Source: Candidatus Caenarcanales bacterium
Lineage (GTDB): Bacteria > Cyanobacteriota > Vampirovibrionia > LMEP-6097
Reading direction: 5' to 3'
Assembly: GCA_021299565.1 (NCBI GenBank)
Contig: JAJTHA010000012.1
Coordinates: 1 to 12,267 of the forward strand
Length of the DNA stretch: 12,267 bases
Under the pieces are notes generated by a model. It saw nothing but the letters and a program-made list of their open reading frames with translations, was not told where the DNA came from and ran no database searches. Below are positions 9,549 through 12,267 of this stretch, piece by piece. Each line of letters begins with the position of its first letter. Position 1 is the stretch's first letter. Position numbers and translations under genes: made by a program.

Positions 9549-9730
9549 CCACAAACGTAACTACTCAGTTGCCGTAAGCTTGAAAGTATAATTTAAAGTC
9601 ATTGCGAGCCGCGAAGCGGCGTGGCAATCCAGCTTACCTGATGCATCGTGGACTCCCACGACCTGCGATGCAGGTCTCGGAGTGACTTTATAGTTATAGA
9701 TTTGGCTAATGCGAAGTAGTTACCCACAAA
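9549..9730. repeat. Possible MITE-like element with short terminal repeats
   Basis: A 9-bp inverted repeat, GTAACTACT (9557-9565) and AGTAGTTAC (9715-9723), brackets about 165 nt. Just outside each arm is the same 7-mer, CCACAAA (9549-9555 and 9724-9730), in direct orientation, as a target-site duplication would be; one extra C (9556) separates it from the left arm. The interior is noncoding and holds a second, larger palindromic repeat. There is no transposase. Short arms can arise by chance in AT-rich DNA, so the element boundaries are inferred. Confidence 0.45.
9594..9690. repeat. Palindromic intergenic repeat (GTCATTGCGAG class)
   Basis: The 97-nt unit has imperfect terminal inverted repeats matching at 13 of 15 positions: TAAAGTCATTGCGAG (9594-9608) against the complement of CTCGGAGTGACTTTA (9676-9690). 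Three inner hairpins follow: ATTGC/GCAAT enclosing GCCGC-GAA-GCGGC (9601-9628), TCGTGG-ACTC-CCACGA (9646-9661) and ACCTGC-GAT-GCAGGT (9661-9675). It is clearly more GC-rich than its surroundings. From memory, elements reading GTCATTGCGAG...GTGGCAATCC are dispersed in many unrelated bacterial genomes. Only one copy is in this window. It could also act as a terminator-like structure for the unknown gene upstream. Confidence 0.8.
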
Positions 9731-9759
9731 TTGTCTTTAACTCTAATAATACTTATAAT
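9731..9759 (+). promoter_or_regulatory. Sigma70-like promoter for the adenosine deaminase gene
   Basis: TTGTCT (9731-9736), a 17-nt spacer and a perfect TATAAT (9754-9759) form the best promoter in the window. Transcription would start near 9766, giving a leader of only about 10 nt with no Shine-Dalgarno sequence before the ATG at 9777. A second TATAAT at 9765-9770 is closer still. The -35 box begins directly after the right-hand CCACAAA of the repeat element. Confidence 0.65.
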
Positions 9760-9776
9760 TACTGTATAATAATCCC

Positions 9777-10943
9777 ATGCAAGACCTTGCCAAAAGCATC
9801 AAGCAGCTCCCAAAAGCTGACCTGCATGTCCACTTAGACGGATCACTCAGACTTGCAACCATTATTGATTTAGCAAAAGAACTTAAAGTGGAACTCCCCT
9901 CTTACAGTGAGGATGGATTAAAAGAGCTGGTTTTTAAAGCTAATTATCAAAATCTGCCTGAATATTTAGAAGGATTCAAATACACTTGTGCTGTCATGCA
10001 AGATGCTGAGGCGCTTGAAAGAACAGCTTATGAATTTGCCTGGGATTGTTTTCATGATGGAGTGATTTACGTTGAACCGAGATATTCGCCCGAACTACTC
10101 AAAGGAAACAAACTAAAAGCTCACGAAGTGATTTTGGCAGTTGATAGGGGCATGAAAAAAGCCCAAAAAGAAATCAATATTATTATCGACAAAATCAATC
10201 AGGAATTGCGTTTCAATAAAGTCCCTGAAAACATAGTTCATCCAGCTTTTGTTTATTCGCACATCATTTGTTGTATGCGTATGTGGGATCCACAAAGATC
10301 TTTGGAAACTGCTACTTGCGCAGTGGTAACCAAACAAAAGCATGATATTCCTATCATGGCTATTGATCTAGCAGGTCCAGAAGATGGTTTTCCGGCTGTT
10401 GATCATCAAGATGCTTTTATCTATGCGCACAAAAACTTTTTATACAAAACCGTTCATGCTGGTGAAGCTTACGGACCGGCTAGTATTTTTCAAGCTCTAA
10501 CTTATTTGCATGCTGACAGAATCGGACATGGTCTACATCTTTTCAATACTGCCATGGTCATCAACAAAACTGGATCGGAGGCAGAAGAATACGTTAAAAA
10601 TATTGTTCAGTATCTAGCTGAAAGACGCATAACACTTGAAGTTTGCCTCACCAGTAATCTTCAAACCCTCCCTTTACTAGCTAATGATGTGAAAAATCAT
10701 TCATTAAATAAAATGCTCGCTGCTGGTCTTAGCGTTGCAATTTGCACTGATAATCGTTTGGTTTCAAATACTACTGTTACCAAAGAACTGTTGCTGGCCC
10801 ATGATTCTTGTGGCTTTAGCCCCAAAACATTAAAAAAAATAATAATGTATGGAATTAAAAGAGGATTTTTCCCTGGTACATATCTAGAAAAGAAAAAATA
10901 CATAGATGATGCCTCTAGGTATTATGATTATATAGTTTCATAA
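9777..10943 (+). CDS. add: Adenosine deaminase
   Basis: A 388-residue metal-dependent amidohydrolase that deaminates (deoxy)adenosine to (deoxy)inosine in purine salvage. Zinc ligands and catalytic residues are in place: His17 and His19 (LHVHLDGS), His227 with the proton-donating Glu230 (VHAGE), His251 (RIGHG) and Asp335 (CTDNRL). Substrate-side residues around LDGSL (20-24) fit adenosine deaminase rather than AMP or adenine deaminase. The usual TDD is TDN here (Asn336), a form I recall from actinobacterial-type Add proteins that also read TDNRLxS. The protein is longer than the approximately 330-350-residue classical form, with extra sequence around 125-160 (a helical segment rich in Lys/Ile) and about 265-275. 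It is driven by its own promoter, and its TAA directly abuts the ATG of the desulfurase gene. Confidence 0.9.
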   Translation: MQDLAKSIKQLPKADLHVHLDGSLRLATIIDLAKELKVELPSYSEDGLKELVFKANYQNLPEYLEGFKYTCAVMQDAEALERTAYEFAWDCFHDGVIYVEPRYSPELLKGNKLKAHEVILAVDRGMKKAQKEINIIIDKINQELRFNKVPENIVHPAFVYSHIICCMRMWDPQRSLETATCAVVTKQKHDIPIMAIDLAGPEDGFPAVDHQDAFIYAHKNFLYKTVHAGEAYGPASIFQALTYLHADRIGHGLHLFNTAMVINKTGSEAEEYVKNIVQYLAERRITLEVCLTSNLQTLPLLANDVKNHSLNKMLAAGLSVAICTDNRLVSNTTVTKELLLAHDSCGFSPKTLKKIIMYGIKRGFFPGTYLEKKKYIDDASRYYDYIVS

Positions 10944-12101
10944 ATGACTATATATTTTGATAATGCTGCAACGACCCCACTTGATCCGAGTATCAATGAA
11001 TATATTTTTGAATTAAACCAAAAGATTTTTGCAAATCCAAGTAGTCTACATGCTTCTGGCAGAAAAGCTTCTAGACTCTTGAAGGAAGCTAGACAAATAG
11101 TTGCAAATCACATCGATGCTAAAAATGAAAACATTATTTTCACTTCTGGCGCAAGTGAAGCAAATAACTTTATAGCCAAAGCCGCGCATTTTGATTTGAT
11201 TATAACGACGCCTTTTGAGCATTCTTGTATGCTTGAAGCGATTAAAAGCACAAATATCAAGACCATCTGGCTTGATTTGTCTCAAGAAGGTTTTGTCAAT
11301 CTTGCTCAAATTGAAGAACTACTAAAAGAGCATAACTCAAAAACTATTTTGCTAAGCATTATGCATGGCAATAATGAGATTGGCACTATTCAAGATTTGG
11401 AAAAGATTTCGTCAATTTGTAAAAAATACCCAAAAGTTTTTTTTCATAGTGATTGTGTGCAAACTTTTATTAAGCATGATTTCAAAGCTTCATTATTAGA
11501 TTCGGCTTCATTTGCATCTCACAAAATCCATGGACCAAAAGGCTTGGGTTTTTTGTATCTTTCTGACAAATTCAAAAATCATCTTGCTCTTAGCGACAAA
11601 ATCCCAATTGTAGGAGGCAATCAAGAATTTGCTTTGAGGGCAGGCACAGAAAACCTAATTAGCGTTCTTGCCTTAGCGCGCTTAATTGAAACACAGAAAA
11701 TTGATAAAAAGAAAATTTTCGAACTCACAAAAAAACTTTATGATGGTCTTAAATCAGAAGCAATACTTAATGGACCAGAACTAATTTCTGAAACTTCAAG
11801 AGTTTTGGGAAATTTGAACTTAAGTTTTATTAATTGCAATTTAAATAGTGAAGCGATGGTTTTGCAGTGTGATCTTGCTGGGCTTGAGATATCTTCCGGT
11901 TCAGCCTGTTCAAGCGGCAAACTAAGTAATGAGCCCGCTTCGATAATGAGTTCATTTGTTTTGAGAGCCTGTAGGATAGATGAGAGCAGAGCAAAAAAAG
12001 CAATTAGAATTTCTCTTTCTAAGCAAAATACGGATAAAGAAATAGAAGACTCGATCAAGATAATCAAACAAATACTGGCTAGGAATTGTAAAGCAAGCTA
12101 G
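10944..12101 (+). CDS. nifS: Cysteine desulfurase (NifS/IscS family)
   Basis: A 385-residue PLP enzyme that removes sulfur from cysteine to form a persulfide for Fe-S clusters or tRNA thiolation. Family marks are YFDNAATTP (4-12), His93 (FEHSC), HGNNEIGTIQ (141-150), Asp170 in HSDCVQ with Gln173, the PLP Lys194 in SHKIHGPKG (192-200), GGNQEFALRAGTEN (214-227) and the catalytic Cys312 in SSGSACSSG (307-315). The SSGSACSSG loop and LRAGTEN place it in group I (NifS/IscS) rather than SufS. The symbol is by family; iscS would be equally acceptable. It begins immediately after the adenosine deaminase stop (TAAATG), so the two are surely cotranscribed. No scaffold (IscU/NifU) or thiolase gene (mnmA, thiI) is in view. 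The C-terminus is of normal length. Confidence 0.93.
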   Translation: MTIYFDNAATTPLDPSINEYIFELNQKIFANPSSLHASGRKASRLLKEARQIVANHIDAKNENIIFTSGASEANNFIAKAAHFDLIITTPFEHSCMLEAIKSTNIKTIWLDLSQEGFVNLAQIEELLKEHNSKTILLSIMHGNNEIGTIQDLEKISSICKKYPKVFFHSDCVQTFIKHDFKASLLDSASFASHKIHGPKGLGFLYLSDKFKNHLALSDKIPIVGGNQEFALRAGTENLISVLALARLIETQKIDKKKIFELTKKLYDGLKSEAILNGPELISETSRVLGNLNLSFINCNLNSEAMVLQCDLAGLEISSGSACSSGKLSNEPASIMSSFVLRACRIDESRAKKAIRISLSKQNTDKEIEDSIKIIKQILARNCKAS

Positions 12102-12117
12102 TATTTTAATTTGTAGC

Positions 12118-12267
12118 ATGTCAAAAGACCTTGATAATAACGATTTTTTCCTAAAAGAAGATCCATCAGATGATGAGCTCATGGAGTCGCAGTTTTTTGA
12201 AAAAAATCTTGATACTCAAACTATTTTTTTAGAGATTGATCCTGATGACGAGGAAGACGCTGAAGAA
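12118..12267 (+). CDS. Start of an acidic unknown protein, cut by the window edge
   Basis: An ATG 16 nt after the desulfurase stop opens 50 codons with no stop before the right edge. The translated N-terminus is very acidic (clusters such as DPSDDELMESQ at 15-25 and DPDDEEDAEE at 41-50), with few basic residues and no hydrophobic segment. I cannot assign a family. Its direction and short spacing suggest it belongs to the same transcript as the desulfurase. With only 50 codons, chance is not fully excluded. Confidence 0.5.
   Translation, partial: MSKDLDNNDFFLKEDPSDDELMESQFFEKNLDTQTIFLEIDPDDEEDAEE

Noticed and set aside
9594..9690. A CRISPR repeat or a structured small RNA gene
   Set aside because: There is only one unit with no repeat-spacer pattern, and the nested hairpins with terminal inverted repeats fit a dispersed palindromic repeat better.
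11738..12067. A 109-codon open frame on the minus strand inside the desulfurase gene
   Set aside because: It is antisense to the conserved SSGSACSSG catalytic region. The sense frame explains the sequence, so this is a shadow.

Overview
The window reads as ordinary chromosomal DNA from an AT-rich bacterium. It holds a left block of five genes on the minus strand (1-5402), a short divergent spacer, and a right block of six genes on the plus strand (5493-12267). Clear housekeeping genes (gyrB, hisA, ribF, sdhA) sit next to two carotenoid genes, a purine-salvage gene, a cysteine desulfurase and two proteins I do not recognise. There is no phage, plasmid, tRNA, rRNA or CRISPR signal. No start codon has a convincing Shine-Dalgarno sequence, and several TATAAT boxes lie very close to a start codon. 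The organism therefore probably relies on leaderless or SD-independent initiation. HisA and GyrB look loosely like cyanobacterial-lineage proteins, so a non-photosynthetic relative of Cyanobacteria (Melainabacteria-like) is my guess. That placement is an impression only and cannot be proved from the sequence.

Minus-strand block, in transcription order: sdhA (succinate dehydrogenase/fumarate reductase flavoprotein), hisA, ribF, a CrtI-type carotenoid desaturase, and a CruF-like (DUF422) carotenoid membrane protein that runs off the left edge. Junctions are a 1-nt overlap, a 4-nt gap, a 22-nt overlap and an 8-nt overlap, so this looks like one polycistronic, translationally coupled unit. It mixes four pathways. 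RibF makes FAD, and both SdhA and the CrtI-type enzyme are flavoproteins, which may or may not explain the grouping.

Plus-strand block: a FabG-like short-chain reductase followed by a hairpin built around its stop codon; gyrB with its own TATAAT box; an unrecognised 336-residue soluble protein 51 nt after gyrB; a 254-nt intergenic region with a nested palindromic, MITE-like element; then adenosine deaminase (good sigma70-like promoter) abutting a cysteine desulfurase with zero spacing; and the start of a very acidic unknown protein cut by the right edge.

The least ordinary items are the nested repeat at 9549-9730, the unrecognised gene after gyrB, and the packed mixed operon. I did not find convincing evidence for a new multi-gene system.
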